Origin: Peptostreptococcus equinus
GTDB taxonomy: Bacteria; Bacillota; Clostridia; Peptostreptococcales; Peptostreptococcaceae
Assembly (NCBI RefSeq): GCF_027125355.1
Contig: NZ_CP114052.1
Coordinates: 372,001 to 436,000 of the forward strand
Length of the DNA: 64,000 nucleotides
Direction: 5' to 3'
Shown piece by piece: positions 46,260 through 55,905 of this stretch (the stretch's first letter is position 1; every line of letters starts with the position of its first letter). Below the pieces are notes generated by a model. It worked only from the letters and a program-made list of their open reading frames with translations, was not told the DNA's origin and made no database searches. Both the position numbers and the translations under genes were made by a program.

Positions 46260-46718
46260 ATGGAGTGGGAAGGTTTAGACGATTGGATAAAGGAGTTTGA
46301 AAGAGCAGAGAAAAAGAGTAAAGTAGTTATGAATGATGTTGCTCTTGCAGTTGGGGAGTTTGTGCTTGAAGATGTAATTGAGAATACACCTAAAAATAAA
46401 GATGAAAACGCTGTTGGAGCAGGTACGCTACAGAATGCTTGGAAGCTTAGGAATCCTAAGAGTGGAATAACAGAGGTATATAATGACGCACAATCAGGTG
46501 ATGGTGAATTCTATGCTTGGGACGTAGAATACGGACACAGAACAAGAGCAGGAATGAACTTGAAAAAAAGCCACAAAAGAAAGAGGCGAATTGAAAAAGA
46601 GGGCAAGATATTGTTTGTCCCTGGTGTGTTTATGCTTAGAGATTCTATGAAACTTGGTGAAGATAAAATGGATAAAGAACTTGAGAAAGCATGGGATAAA
46701 CTATTTGGGGGTAGATAA
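46260..46718 (+). CDS. HK97 gp10-like tail-completion protein
   Basis: 152 residues: EGLDDWIKEFERAEKKSKVV, TPKNKDENAVGAGTLQNAWK and YAWDVEYGHRTR match the HK97 gp10 family. Start at 46260, overlapping the end of the preceding gene; the stop overlaps the next start. Confidence 0.85.
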   Translation: MEWEGLDDWIKEFERAEKKSKVVMNDVALAVGEFVLEDVIENTPKNKDENAVGAGTLQNAWKLRNPKSGITEVYNDAQSGDGEFYAWDVEYGHRTRAGMNLKKSHKRKRRIEKEGKILFVPGVFMLRDSMKLGEDKMDKELEKAWDKLFGGR

Positions 46719-47209
46719 TGGTTAAGATTAACGATTTAATAAGTTCTGTATCTAATATGCTCTATCAAGCAGTAAAAGACACTAAGTTTAATGTAAAAAT
46801 TACAGATGATGAAAACCAACGACAGCTATATGCAGACAAAGACATAGGCTGTTTTTTTATTGATGTTCACATTGGAAAGTCTAAGTCAAGGAACTTGCAT
46901 TTTAACACAAAGGATGTAGAGGTAAGTATTAACTATTATCCACAATCTATTGAAAAAAAGCGAGATTTATACGACTTAAAAGACATATTAGATACAACAT
47001 TTACAAGAAGTATTGTAGTAGGAAAAAGATACTTACATATACAAGATATTACTGACAATATTATGAGGGATGATATAGGCTATTGGCTTAATTATACTTT
47101 CAACTTGTCGTATGCAGAACAAGTGTATTTTGATGTACACGATAGAGATACTATGGGAAGTGTTGATGTAGCACTTCTTGAAGAAATAAGAGTGGAAAGA
47201 GAGGTATAG
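46718..47209 (+). CDS. Tail terminator-like protein
   Basis: 163 residues, located directly before the sheath gene, where PBSX-like phages encode the YqbJ-type tail-terminator. No strong motif; assigned by position and size. Confidence 0.65.
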   Translation: MVKINDLISSVSNMLYQAVKDTKFNVKITDDENQRQLYADKDIGCFFIDVHIGKSKSRNLHFNTKDVEVSINYYPQSIEKKRDLYDLKDILDTTFTRSIVVGKRYLHIQDITDNIMRDDIGYWLNYTFNLSYAEQVYFDVHDRDTMGSVDVALLEEIRVEREV

Positions 47210-47210
47210 A

Positions 47211-48317
47211 ATGGGAATACCAGAATTAAAAATTAGCTTTATGGAAGCTAAAAATAGAGATTTAGAAGGGGCTACTACTGGAGTAGTCCTTTTAATTTTG
47301 AAAGAAACTGTTTTGTCGGGATTTCATGAATATTTGTCTATTGAAGATGTAAAAGAAGAGTACACACCTACTAATCTTCAATATATTAAGGACGCTTTTA
47401 TGGGAAATGTTCAAGATATAAAAGTAGGAGTAAACAATTTAGAAGCTAGAGCATATACACCTTCTAAAGTTATTGTATGCATTATAAACGAGTCATTCAC
47501 GCTTGACAAAGCACTTGAAGAGTGCGAAGGTTACGAATTCAATTATATGTGTATGCCAGACGCTACAGACGAGGTAGAAAATCCTAAGCTTATAGCGTTT
47601 ATAGATAGTTTACCAGCTGTAGGTTATTCAGCAAGTTTAATAATTAACACAAAAACACCAAGCAACAAGCCTAATATAATTGAGTTTTATTCAACTGGAG
47701 ATGTAACAACAGAAACAGGCACATATAAGGCTAATCAGTTGTTGCCATTTATAGCTGGGTTATGTGCAGGAACACCATTAACACAATCTATAACATATGC
47801 AGTAGTTCCTTTTGTTATAGCTATACCAAAGCAGACAAGCGTTGAAATATCAGCGTCTATAGATGGTGGAAAGCTTGTATTAATTAAAAAAGGTGGAGTT
47901 GTAAGAATAGCTAGGGGTGTTACTTCTCTAACTTCTACAAGTGGAGCATATGGAAGTTCGTTCAAGAAGATTAAGCTTGTAAGAACATATAACGCTATTA
48001 ATAACTTAATAAAGGGCGCAATAACTAACTTTTATATAGGAAAATTAGCAAATACTTATGATAATAAGGTGCTACTTATAAGCGAAGTTAGTAACTACCT
48101 AGAAAGTATGGCTAAGGATGGAATCATAGATAAAAAGTTCTTGGTTGATATAGATGTTGAAGCACATAAGACGTATTTAAAATCTGTAGGCATAAATTAT
48201 TCAAGCTTTACAGAGCAAGAACTTAGAGAAGCGAACACAGGTTCTAAGGTGTTCTTAAAGATTAGATTAAGAGGTGTAGACGCTATGGAAGATTTCTACA
48301 TAAATATAGTTATATAG
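47211..48317 (+). CDS. Contractile tail sheath protein (XkdK-like)
   Basis: 368 residues of the XkdK/phage_sheath group: RDLEGATTGVVLLILKETV near the start and RGVTSLTSTSGAYGSSFKKI with the C-terminal RLRGVDAMEDFYINIVI. A sheath shows that the phage is a myovirus. GAGAGG precedes the ATG by 6 nt. Confidence 0.93.
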   Translation: MGIPELKISFMEAKNRDLEGATTGVVLLILKETVLSGFHEYLSIEDVKEEYTPTNLQYIKDAFMGNVQDIKVGVNNLEARAYTPSKVIVCIINESFTLDKALEECEGYEFNYMCMPDATDEVENPKLIAFIDSLPAVGYSASLIINTKTPSNKPNIIEFYSTGDVTTETGTYKANQLLPFIAGLCAGTPLTQSITYAVVPFVIAIPKQTSVEISASIDGGKLVLIKKGGVVRIARGVTSLTSTSGAYGSSFKKIKLVRTYNAINNLIKGAITNFYIGKLANTYDNKVLLISEVSNYLESMAKDGIIDKKFLVDIDVEAHKTYLKSVGINYSSFTEQELREANTGSKVFLKIRLRGVDAMEDFYINIVI

Positions 48318-48330
48318 GAGGTATTGATAT

Positions 48331-48777
48331 ATGGAAAAGGGACAAGTATATGAAATACTAGGTACAGAAGGCATATCAGGAACATTTGGCGAAGTGTGGC
48401 TAGATGGAGAGTATGTTGCAGAAATAGAGGGTTGCCAGCTTAAAGTTGACTTTGAAAAACAAACTGTAGCAAGACCAAGACGTATGATGAAGGCTCATAA
48501 GACAGTAGGAGCAGAAGGTAAAGGTTCTGTAACTATGACAAAAGTTAAATCAAGAATGATTAATCTGATAGGACAGAGAATGCAAGACCAAAAGACATTA
48601 GCTTTTGAGCTTATATCTAAGTTGGATGACCCTGATTCAATAGGAGCAGAAAGAATAAAGGCAAAAGATGTGCAGTTTGATGATTTGACATTGGCAGACT
48701 GGAAAAATGGTGAAGTAGGGAAAATAGAAGCTCCCTTCACTTTTGATGGCTTTGACTTGATAGATGTAATTAAATAA
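48331..48777 (+). CDS. Tail tube protein (XkdM-like)
   Basis: 148 residues: GTFGEVWLDGEYVAEIEGCQ and RMMKAHKTVGAEGKGSVTMT match XkdM, the inner tube of PBSX-like tails. Follows the sheath gene by 13 nt. Confidence 0.92.
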   Translation: MEKGQVYEILGTEGISGTFGEVWLDGEYVAEIEGCQLKVDFEKQTVARPRRMMKAHKTVGAEGKGSVTMTKVKSRMINLIGQRMQDQKTLAFELISKLDDPDSIGAERIKAKDVQFDDLTLADWKNGEVGKIEAPFTFDGFDLIDVIK

Positions 48778-48789
48778 TTGGAGGATAAC

Positions 48790-49302
48790 ATGGCAGAAAA
48801 GAAAATAAACAATGATGTAGAAGCTGTAGAAGTAACTGATATAGCGTCTAAAAATGATGGAGTGAACTTAATAGATTTATTACTTAATAAGGAAAAATCA
48901 GATTTTCTAGAGAAGAAAGAAGAAATAGAAATATCTAGCTTATCAGAACTACTAGGCATACCTGTAATCGTTGAAATGAGAAGAATGACACTATCTCAAG
49001 AAGCAGAAATGGAAGATTATGGCTACAAAATGAAATTTGTAGAAAATGGTAAAAACGCTAAAGATAGTAAGCTACAACTAGCAGAAAACACTAAGAAACG
49101 TAAGCTTATGACAATAGTTTATTCTATATTCTACAATGGCGAAAAGTTCTTTGCGAATAAGTCACTAATGGCTAAGTTTGGAGCAGGCACACCAGCTGAT
49201 TTAGTGCTTATACTTCTTACACCAGATGAAATAGATATGATTTATGGTGCTTATGACGACATGGTTAATGGAGTGACTGACGTAGAAGAAATAAAAAACT
49301 AA
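48790..49302 (+). CDS. Tail assembly chaperone (XkdN-like), unshifted product
   Basis: 170 residues (LLGIPVIVEMRRMTLSQEAE, MTIVYSIFYNGEKFF) of the XkdN family. I start at 48790 with GGAGG 5 nt upstream. The last sense codons are ATA AAA AAC, a slippery heptamer. A -1 shift there extends the protein into the frame ending at 49499. Confidence 0.9.
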   Translation: MAEKKINNDVEAVEVTDIASKNDGVNLIDLLLNKEKSDFLEKKEEIEISSLSELLGIPVIVEMRRMTLSQEAEMEDYGYKMKFVENGKNAKDSKLQLAENTKKRKLMTIVYSIFYNGEKFFANKSLMAKFGAGTPADLVLILLTPDEIDMIYGAYDDMVNGVTDVEEIKN

Positions 49303-49499
49303 TAGAGGGGGACCAAGAACTTAGCATATCTTATTATCTGTGGAGATATGCTAGGCTTACTCCCTCTCAAGTATTGAAGATGAAAAAGGAAAATTATGGA
49401 GAATATATACTCTTAAAAGCTTTTTTAATTAAAGAATTTGAAGAAAAAGAGTTGGAAATGCAAACACAGATTTGCCCTCTAATAGGAGGTGAAAATTAA
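49299..49499 (+). CDS. -1 frameshift extension of the tail chaperone
   Basis: The frame has no good start of its own. It is entered by a -1 slip on A-AAA-AAC at 49293-49299 and adds 66 codons (GDQELSISYYLWRYARLTPS ... CPLIGGEN). Two stems lie just downstream of the slip site: AGAGGG/CCCTCT (49304-49309/49362-49367) enclosing a 9-bp stem 49322-49330/49345-49353. Lambda G/GT and many tail chaperones use the same strategy. The stop overlaps the tape-measure start. Confidence 0.88.
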   Translation, partial: LIEGDQELSISYYLWRYARLTPSQVLKMKKENYGEYILLKAFLIKEFEEKELEMQTQICPLIGGEN

Positions 49500-51424
49500 T
49501 GGCAATAAGCACTAGAGAGCTTAAAGGTCGCATAAAAGTTGAAAACAACGTCGAAAAAGAGTTTAAAAAAATGAGTAGAGAGCTTAAAAACTTTAAAAAA
49601 GAAACTAAAGACGTTGATAAAGAACTAAATAAAAATCGCAAGTTCAAAATGGACGCAAACGAAGCTAAAAAAGGTGTAAAAGATGTTGGGGATAAGATTA
49701 AAGAAACAGATAATCTTAGTAAAAAAGGCATAAGAATGCACATAAAAGATTTAGCTTCAAGTGGCATAGAAGCTATAAAAGGTAAGTTGCAAGGCATGGG
49801 TAAGCTTGGTGAGATAGGTATTAAGATTCTTGGAAAAGCTCCTGCACTCGCTGTTATAGCAGGTATTGGTTTTGGTTTAGGAAAACTGGTGAAATCAGCA
49901 TATAACGGTGTAAAAGTGTGGATAAATGACGCCACCCAATGGACATTACAAAAGATTCAAAATGGCTTAGCTATGCTTAAAGATAAGGTAATAAAAGTTA
50001 CTATAGAAGGCTATAACGAGTATTCAGACTACAAGTCTAGAGCAAAAAGTATAAAAAAAGGCATGAGCTACAAAGAATACGATAAGCTTATGCAATCAAC
50101 AGCAAGCGACACAAGAGGTAGCTTGAAGGATACTAGAGCAGGTGTAACTAAGTTAATGCAAATGGCTCCTGACACTTTTGGCGGTGACGCTAAGAGTGCC
50201 GCAAAGTTCTACAAGACAGCTATGCAGTCATTCAGAATAGGTGGAGCAAGTTCAGAAGAAGCAAGTTCAGCAATGTATCAGATGAATCAAGGTTTAGCTT
50301 CTGGGGCATTACAGGGTGATGAATTACGTTCAGTTCGTGAGAATGCACCACTTATGGCTAAGATGATTGAAAAAGAACTTGGTATGGGCATTAAAAAAGC
50401 TGGTGAACAAGGCTTGGTTACAGCAGAAGTTGTTAAAAGAGCATTAGAAAATAATGCTAAAGAAATAAACGAGCAATATAAAAATATTCCATTGAATTTC
50501 AAAGATATGTGGGTTATGGCAGGTTCATTTATGGAAGCTAACGTATTCACACCATTATACGAAAGAATGCAAGGGGTGTTTGAAAACCCTGCACTACAGA
50601 ACTTCTTTAAAAATCTTTATTCTGACGCAGAAAGTTTTATGAAGAGTTTTTGGGAGTTGATGGATCAAACTAATTTTGGTGGTATTGATTTTAGTATACT
50701 TTGGGATTCGCTTAGTCCTATAAGGGATTTATTTAATGATATATTTGATTCAATTACTAACAAGTCGCCTGGTGCTGTAAGTTCAATAAATGACTTTGGA
50801 GCGTTTGTCAACAGAACGTTTGAAGGCATGGAACCTGTCATGGAGTTGTTCTCAGATATAGCGAGAGATATTTTTGATTTCTTAAAAGAGCACCCAGATT
50901 TTGCAAAAAAAGCTTTAGCAGCTTTGGCTTCTTCATGGCGAAAAGATTGGGCTGACATGAAATTAAAATTAGAATTAGCCGACAAAGTTATACTGCCAAT
51001 TCTTACAGAGTTTAATAATGCAATAACAGCTGTAGAAACAGCAGTTACAAGCTTAATGACATCATGGAACACAGCCTTTAATAACATGAAAAAACAGAAT
51101 ATGGAAAGTGCAGTTGGTGGAGTTTTAAACTTTACAGGTGGTGGAAGTGGAAATAGTGGATATGTAAGACCACCTGATGGGAAAGGTGTTAATAGGGCAA
51201 TGGGTCAAGCTAGAGTCCCATACGACAACTTCCCAGCGAACTTACATCAAGGTGAAAGAGTACTTAGTAAGCGTGAAGCTAATGAGTATGATAAAAAATC
51301 AAGCAATAGTGCAGGAGTAGTGTTTAATATATTCGGACTAACTGTAAGAGAACAAGCAGATATTGACTTGATAGCAGATAGATTCGTTAAGAAAATGAAT
51401 TTATCACTAGAAGGAGGTGTCTAA
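49499..51424 (+). CDS. Tail tape measure protein
   Basis: 641 residues. Basic coiled-coil start (LKGRIKVENNVEKEFKKMSR), a Gly/Ala-rich hydrophobic stretch near 110-130, the tape-measure N-terminal domain with SAAKFYKTAMQSFRIGGASS and GDELRSVRENAPLMAKMIEK, and a C-terminal AxxPxxxHxGERVLSKREA motif. Short for a tape measure, predicting a short contractile tail. Confidence 0.92.
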   Translation: MAISTRELKGRIKVENNVEKEFKKMSRELKNFKKETKDVDKELNKNRKFKMDANEAKKGVKDVGDKIKETDNLSKKGIRMHIKDLASSGIEAIKGKLQGMGKLGEIGIKILGKAPALAVIAGIGFGLGKLVKSAYNGVKVWINDATQWTLQKIQNGLAMLKDKVIKVTIEGYNEYSDYKSRAKSIKKGMSYKEYDKLMQSTASDTRGSLKDTRAGVTKLMQMAPDTFGGDAKSAAKFYKTAMQSFRIGGASSEEASSAMYQMNQGLASGALQGDELRSVRENAPLMAKMIEKELGMGIKKAGEQGLVTAEVVKRALENNAKEINEQYKNIPLNFKDMWVMAGSFMEANVFTPLYERMQGVFENPALQNFFKNLYSDAESFMKSFWELMDQTNFGGIDFSILWDSLSPIRDLFNDIFDSITNKSPGAVSSINDFGAFVNRTFEGMEPVMELFSDIARDIFDFLKEHPDFAKKALAALASSWRKDWADMKLKLELADKVILPILTEFNNAITAVETAVTSLMTSWNTAFNNMKKQNMESAVGGVLNFTGGGSGNSGYVRPPDGKGVNRAMGQARVPYDNFPANLHQGERVLSKREANEYDKKSSNSAGVVFNIFGLTVREQADIDLIADRFVKKMNLSLEGGV

Positions 51425-52126
51425 ATGGGACTTATAGTTAATCCTACTGATATAGAGGTCTATTTAGTGCATAAGCATAATAGACTGAATATGATACGTT
51501 TTCCTGTTCTTCCATCAGAATTCGGATTGAATGTGAATGCAGACATATCTTCTGAAAAAATAGTAAAAAAAGGTAAAGTAACTTTCTATAACGGTAAAGA
51601 GCCTAGAAGTACAACTATAACAGGCTTTTTCCCAAGCGCTGACGCAACAAACGAATATATCAAGGTGAAGGGCAAAGACCCTTACGACTATATAAGGATG
51701 ATTGAAGAGTGGGCTTTAGGTGGCTATAGCTTGAGATATATAGTTACTACTACACCAATTAATGTTCCAGTTGTTATATCACACTTTGAATACAAAGAAA
51801 ATGACGGGAGCGGAGATGTATACTTTTCAATAGAATTGAAAGAACATGAGCCTTTATTAATTCCTACTTGGCAACCACCTGCACCAGCTGTAGTGAATAA
51901 ACCTACAACTCCTCCTAATAAGCCTAGACCAGCTCCAGTTCCTGCAAAAAAACAAAGGATACACATAGTTAAGCGTGGCGAACATTTGTATATGTTAGCA
52001 CAAAAATATTATGGCAATGGAAAGCTTTATAAGAGAATTAAAAATGACCCAACAAATTTAAAAAATTATCCAAAATTAAAAAGAAGCAACTATATATATA
52101 TTAATTGGAAGTTGGTGATACCTTAA
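51425..52126 (+). CDS. LysM-containing tail protein (XkdP-like)
   Basis: 233 residues. An N-terminal domain (1-150), a proline-rich linker and a C-terminal LysM domain (about 178-230: IVKRGEHLYMLAQKYYGNGK) that binds peptidoglycan and helps dock baseplate parts. Starts next to the tape measure stop after AGGAGGTG. Confidence 0.92.
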   Translation: MGLIVNPTDIEVYLVHKHNRLNMIRFPVLPSEFGLNVNADISSEKIVKKGKVTFYNGKEPRSTTITGFFPSADATNEYIKVKGKDPYDYIRMIEEWALGGYSLRYIVTTTPINVPVVISHFEYKENDGSGDVYFSIELKEHEPLLIPTWQPPAPAVVNKPTTPPNKPRPAPVPAKKQRIHIVKRGEHLYMLAQKYYGNGKLYKRIKNDPTNLKNYPKLKRSNYIYINWKLVIP

Positions 52127-54141
52127 TGAAAGAGCCAATTAACTTAATTAATCCTGACATGTATCATGCAGGGAATATTGAAATAATAGCACATATACGT
52201 GGAAAAAATGAGTTCTATAAGTTATCACCTGTGTTATCACAGATTACTTGGAGTGGGGATATTAAGTCCCCTTCTAGAACTCTTGAATTTGATTTTTTAA
52301 AAGGTGTTACAGATGATAGGGTAAGAGAAATAGGGTTAGTTGTTGGGTCTACTGTATGTATGTATGAAGATGACAAAGAATTGTTCAGAGGCACAGTTAC
52401 TGACATTTCAAGAGCTACTAATAACAATGAGATTAGGGTTACGTCACACGACATAGGATATATACTTGGGAAAGATGAGGTAAGTTTTAATTTCGTCAAC
52501 ACTACAGCTTGTGATATAGCAAAAGCTATTCTTAAAGGTTCTAAAGGGCAAATGCAACTTACATATGGAAAGCTTGCAGTTGCCGGAACAAAAATAACTA
52601 AAATGTTTATTGGAGTATCAAGGTATGACGCTATAATGAGTGCATATACAACGCACTCTAAGGCTGATAAGTCACATAAAAAATACATGATTGAAGTAGA
52701 TTTAGACAAAATCAACGTTATAGAAAAAGGTATAGTAAAGCTTAAAATAACGTTTGATGAACGTGTAAATATTGAGAATGCTGACTATAAAGAATCTATA
52801 AGCGGAATGGTTAATCATGTTATGGTTGTAGATGAGAAGGGAAATATAATTAAAAGTAAATCATCTAAGGACTATGGAACAGTTTTCAAAACTATTACTA
52901 AAATTATCGAACAAGGAAAAGATAAGACGGTTACAGATGAAGAGATAAATAAAGAGTTTAAAAGCATTGAAAAGACTTGTAGTTTATCTGGGTATGGTAA
53001 CACTAGCTGTAAAGCAGGGTATAAAGTGCAGGTCAAAGATAGTCACACAGGACTTGTAGGAGAATTTTATATTGACAAGGATAAGCATACTTGGAGTGGT
53101 GGTGTCTATAATATAGACTTAGACTTGAATTTCGATAATATCATGGATGAAAAAGACGCAGGAAAAGACGAACAAAAAGAAAGTTCGACATCTAGTTCAG
53201 TATCAACTATGGGTACTGATTGGGGACATGGTATTACAGCTGATATGATAAACAAAGTATTGAAAGGCAAACTTGCAGGAAGAGGAGCAGAGTATATAAA
53301 GTGGGGTAACGCTTATAAAGTTAATCCACTTTTAATAGCTCTAATACAGAGAAAAGAAACAGGTACAAACTTCAATTCAAGATTAGCTAGAGAATGTAAC
53401 AACTTTGGTGGAATAACAGCAGACCCATTATACAAGAAGAAAAGCGGTAGATTTGTTATTTATCCAAGTATTGAAGTTGGTGTAGAAAGACACTTTAGGC
53501 TTGTATCAGTTAAGTATCTTCATGACTGGGGGAAAAGGTCAATTGACGCAATAATGGCTGTCTATGCTCCAGTTAGTGATGGGAATAATACTAGTGGTTA
53601 TATAGCAGAAATGAAATCATGGTATCAGCAGTTTTCAGGCAGAGTATGGAACAACTCACTACTTGGCACAGGGGTAGCTAATGAACAAGAGGCACACAAC
53701 AACATCACTGTATATAGTTCAACAAATAGTGGAAATGGTAGCTTGAGTTGGAATGGAATACAATTTGAAAATCCTAGACAGATGAGAATAGTTCAATTCG
53801 CCTATTCCATGATAGGAAAAGGTCGCTATACATGGGGAGGGCACGGCTCACCTTATAGGTCAGACTGTTCAGGGTTTGTACATTTTTGCTATGCAAGTGC
53901 AGGTATTAATATCGGCTGGACTACAGCAGACCAAAGGTATAATGGTCGTCAAATCCCACTTAACCAAATAAAACCAGGTGATTTTGTGGTAATGAGCAGT
54001 GCGGCGTCTGGAAGTGGTAGACACGTTGTATTGTATGTTGGTAATGGACAAATAATACACAATGGTGGACCGAGTGGTGCTCCGATTACAAAACGAAGCT
54101 TATATACAACAGGTTGGTACACAGTTAGGAGGTGTTGGTAA
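52126..54141 (+). CDS. Baseplate hub with lysozyme-like and NlpC/P60 domains (XkdQ-like)
   Basis: 671 residues. Residues 1-345 are the XkdQ/gpD-like hub. After a Ser/Lys/Glu linker comes a FlgJ-type glucosaminidase-like domain (about 375-520; YIKWGNAYKVNPLLIALIQR, Glu in RKETG, NNFGGI), then an NlpC/P60 endopeptidase (about 550-671) with Cys in SDCSGFV, His in GRHVVLYVG and a third His in IIHNGG. It therefore can cut both glycan and peptide during injection. Start at 52126 overlaps the LysM gene stop (TAATG). Confidence 0.92.
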   Translation: MKEPINLINPDMYHAGNIEIIAHIRGKNEFYKLSPVLSQITWSGDIKSPSRTLEFDFLKGVTDDRVREIGLVVGSTVCMYEDDKELFRGTVTDISRATNNNEIRVTSHDIGYILGKDEVSFNFVNTTACDIAKAILKGSKGQMQLTYGKLAVAGTKITKMFIGVSRYDAIMSAYTTHSKADKSHKKYMIEVDLDKINVIEKGIVKLKITFDERVNIENADYKESISGMVNHVMVVDEKGNIIKSKSSKDYGTVFKTITKIIEQGKDKTVTDEEINKEFKSIEKTCSLSGYGNTSCKAGYKVQVKDSHTGLVGEFYIDKDKHTWSGGVYNIDLDLNFDNIMDEKDAGKDEQKESSTSSSVSTMGTDWGHGITADMINKVLKGKLAGRGAEYIKWGNAYKVNPLLIALIQRKETGTNFNSRLARECNNFGGITADPLYKKKSGRFVIYPSIEVGVERHFRLVSVKYLHDWGKRSIDAIMAVYAPVSDGNNTSGYIAEMKSWYQQFSGRVWNNSLLGTGVANEQEAHNNITVYSSTNSGNGSLSWNGIQFENPRQMRIVQFAYSMIGKGRYTWGGHGSPYRSDCSGFVHFCYASAGINIGWTTADQRYNGRQIPLNQIKPGDFVVMSSAASGSGRHVVLYVGNGQIIHNGGPSGAPITKRSLYTTGWYTVRRCW

Positions 54142-54144
54142 TAA

Positions 54145-54423
54145 TTGAGCAGTATAAATGATTTAATTAGGTTAATAAGAAGAATTTCAAAAGAAGAATT
54201 TAGACCTTCTTTTTTTTATGCAGAGATTACAAATATTTCACCTCTTAGATTAGCTTTTAACGGCTTAGAGTTAATATCAGAACAGATTATGTTGACTAAT
54301 ACAGCAAAAACGCTTATAACGTCAAATAACATGCTTAAAGGTGATACAGTATTAATTAAGGCAAATTATGAAGATGATAATAGTATATATAGCGTTTTAT
54401 TAGTAGATAAGGTGGTGAAGTAA
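54145..54423 (+). CDS. XkdR-like baseplate protein (DUF2577)
   Basis: 92 residues, TTG start. RPSFFYAEITNISPLRLAF and KGDTVLIKA match the DUF2577 family between hub and XkdS. Small beta-barrel tail protein. Confidence 0.85.
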   Translation: MSSINDLIRLIRRISKEEFRPSFFYAEITNISPLRLAFNGLELISEQIMLTNTAKTLITSNNMLKGDTVLIKANYEDDNSIYSVLLVDKVVK

Positions 54424-54860
54424 TGGAAGAAGAACAATTTTTCCCGTTTATTGGGGTTGAAGATGATTATATTTATCAATCTAATAAGGATTTACCACTA
54501 TTTGAAGAGTTTGCTTATGATTTTGAAATAAATGATTTTATATTTGATGAAAAAGGCGAGATAAAAATTCTACAAGGTGTTGAAGCTTTAAAAATATGGA
54601 TTAAAAAAGCACTACTAACAGATAGATTTGTTCATGAAATATATTCATGGGATTATGGGACTGAATTAATAACCTTAGTTGGGCAAAAATTTAGCCAAGG
54701 GCTTACTGAATCAGAAGCTTTTAGATACATAACAGAAGCATTATTAATCAATCCATATATTGAAAATGTAACAAACAACGGTGTAAAGTTTGATGGTGAT
54801 AATCTCACAATTAATATAATTGTTGAAACCATATATGGGGAGGTGAATATAAGTGTATGA
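54423..54860 (+). CDS. XkdS-like baseplate protein (DUF2634, gp25-like)
   Basis: 145 residues. ILQGVEALKIWIKKALLTDR and YSWDYGTELITLVGQ are typical of DUF2634, the counterpart of T4 gp25 that connects sheath and baseplate. Overlaps the next gene by 8 nt. Confidence 0.88.
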   Translation: MEEEQFFPFIGVEDDYIYQSNKDLPLFEEFAYDFEINDFIFDEKGEIKILQGVEALKIWIKKALLTDRFVHEIYSWDYGTELITLVGQKFSQGLTESEAFRYITEALLINPYIENVTNNGVKFDGDNLTINIIVETIYGEVNISV

Positions 54861-55905
54861 AGATAAAACATTAGAAAGTTTAAAACAAGAAATATTGAAT
54901 AAAATAGACCTCCCTCTTGCTAAGAATGAAGGGAGTTTTTTAAACGAATTAGCTAGTGGATTTGCTCTTGGTAACGCAAATATATATGTAGTCTTAGACG
55001 AGATATACAACAGAGCTTTTCTACAAAATGCTTATGATGATATATTAGACGCTAGGCTTCAAGAATTTGGATACAAAAGAAAAGCTGGAACTAAAACAGT
55101 AGCATATATAACTGTATATGGTATAGAAGGAACTACAGTTCCTCATGAAACAGTTTTTTCATACCAAGATAAAAATTATGTAATTCTTGAATCGGCAGAA
55201 CCTTATGTAATTACAAGTGGTGCTGTGAATATACTTGTAATGGCTGAAAAAGAAGGAAAAGACTACAATTTAACAAGTAGCATAGAGCTTAGTTGTGACT
55301 TGAACAATGTTGATAAAGTAACAAACATGGTTATAAAGACCATTGGTACAGACCCCGAAACTGATGATGAATTTAGGGATAGATTCTACTTCATGCAAGC
55401 TCATAAAGGTACATCAGGTAATATAGATGACTATGTTAACTGGGCATTAGAAGTGCAAGGAGTTAAGACAGCAAAATGTATTCCACTTTGGAATGGCAAT
55501 GGAACTGTGAAAGTTGTTGTTATGGGGGAAAATGGAAGGAATGTATCAGAAGATATAGTGACAGCTGTTAAAGAGCATATAGAAATGCTTAGACCAATAG
55601 GGGCAAGCGTAACAGTTGCAACACCAAGCGTTCTATCAATTAATGTAAGTGCTACTGTAGAAGTTCAAACAGGATTTACAATTGATGGAATAAAAGAAGC
55701 TTTTAAGATTGTTTTAGGCGATTATCTGAATAGTGATGTTAAAGAAATTACTTACACTAAAGTAGGTGCGATATTATCAAGTATAGAGGGAGTAGTAGAC
55801 TATAGCAATCTACTAGTCAACACAACAAATAAAAATGTAAAAATTGCAGACGACCAAATAGGAGCTGTAGGAACAGTACTTTTTAATGTAGGGGTGATTG
55901 AATGA
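54853..55905 (+). CDS. Baseplate J-like protein (XkdT)
   Basis: 350 residues, GTG start. Wedge protein with the Baseplate_J pattern: GSFLNELASGFALGNANIYV, LDARLQEFGYKRKAGTKT, TDDEFRDRFYFMQ and GTSGNIDDYVNWALEVQGVK. Stop overlaps the following start (ATGA). Confidence 0.95.
   Translation: MYEDKTLESLKQEILNKIDLPLAKNEGSFLNELASGFALGNANIYVVLDEIYNRAFLQNAYDDILDARLQEFGYKRKAGTKTVAYITVYGIEGTTVPHETVFSYQDKNYVILESAEPYVITSGAVNILVMAEKEGKDYNLTSSIELSCDLNNVDKVTNMVIKTIGTDPETDDEFRDRFYFMQAHKGTSGNIDDYVNWALEVQGVKTAKCIPLWNGNGTVKVVVMGENGRNVSEDIVTAVKEHIEMLRPIGASVTVATPSVLSINVSATVEVQTGFTIDGIKEAFKIVLGDYLNSDVKEITYTKVGAILSSIEGVVDYSNLLVNTTNKNVKIADDQIGAVGTVLFNVGVIE

Noticed and set aside
49429..49935. Minus-strand frame of 168 codons opposite the tape measure
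   Set aside because: Low-complexity Ser/Phe/Leu translation typical for the complement of Lys/Glu-rich coding sequence; no start signals.
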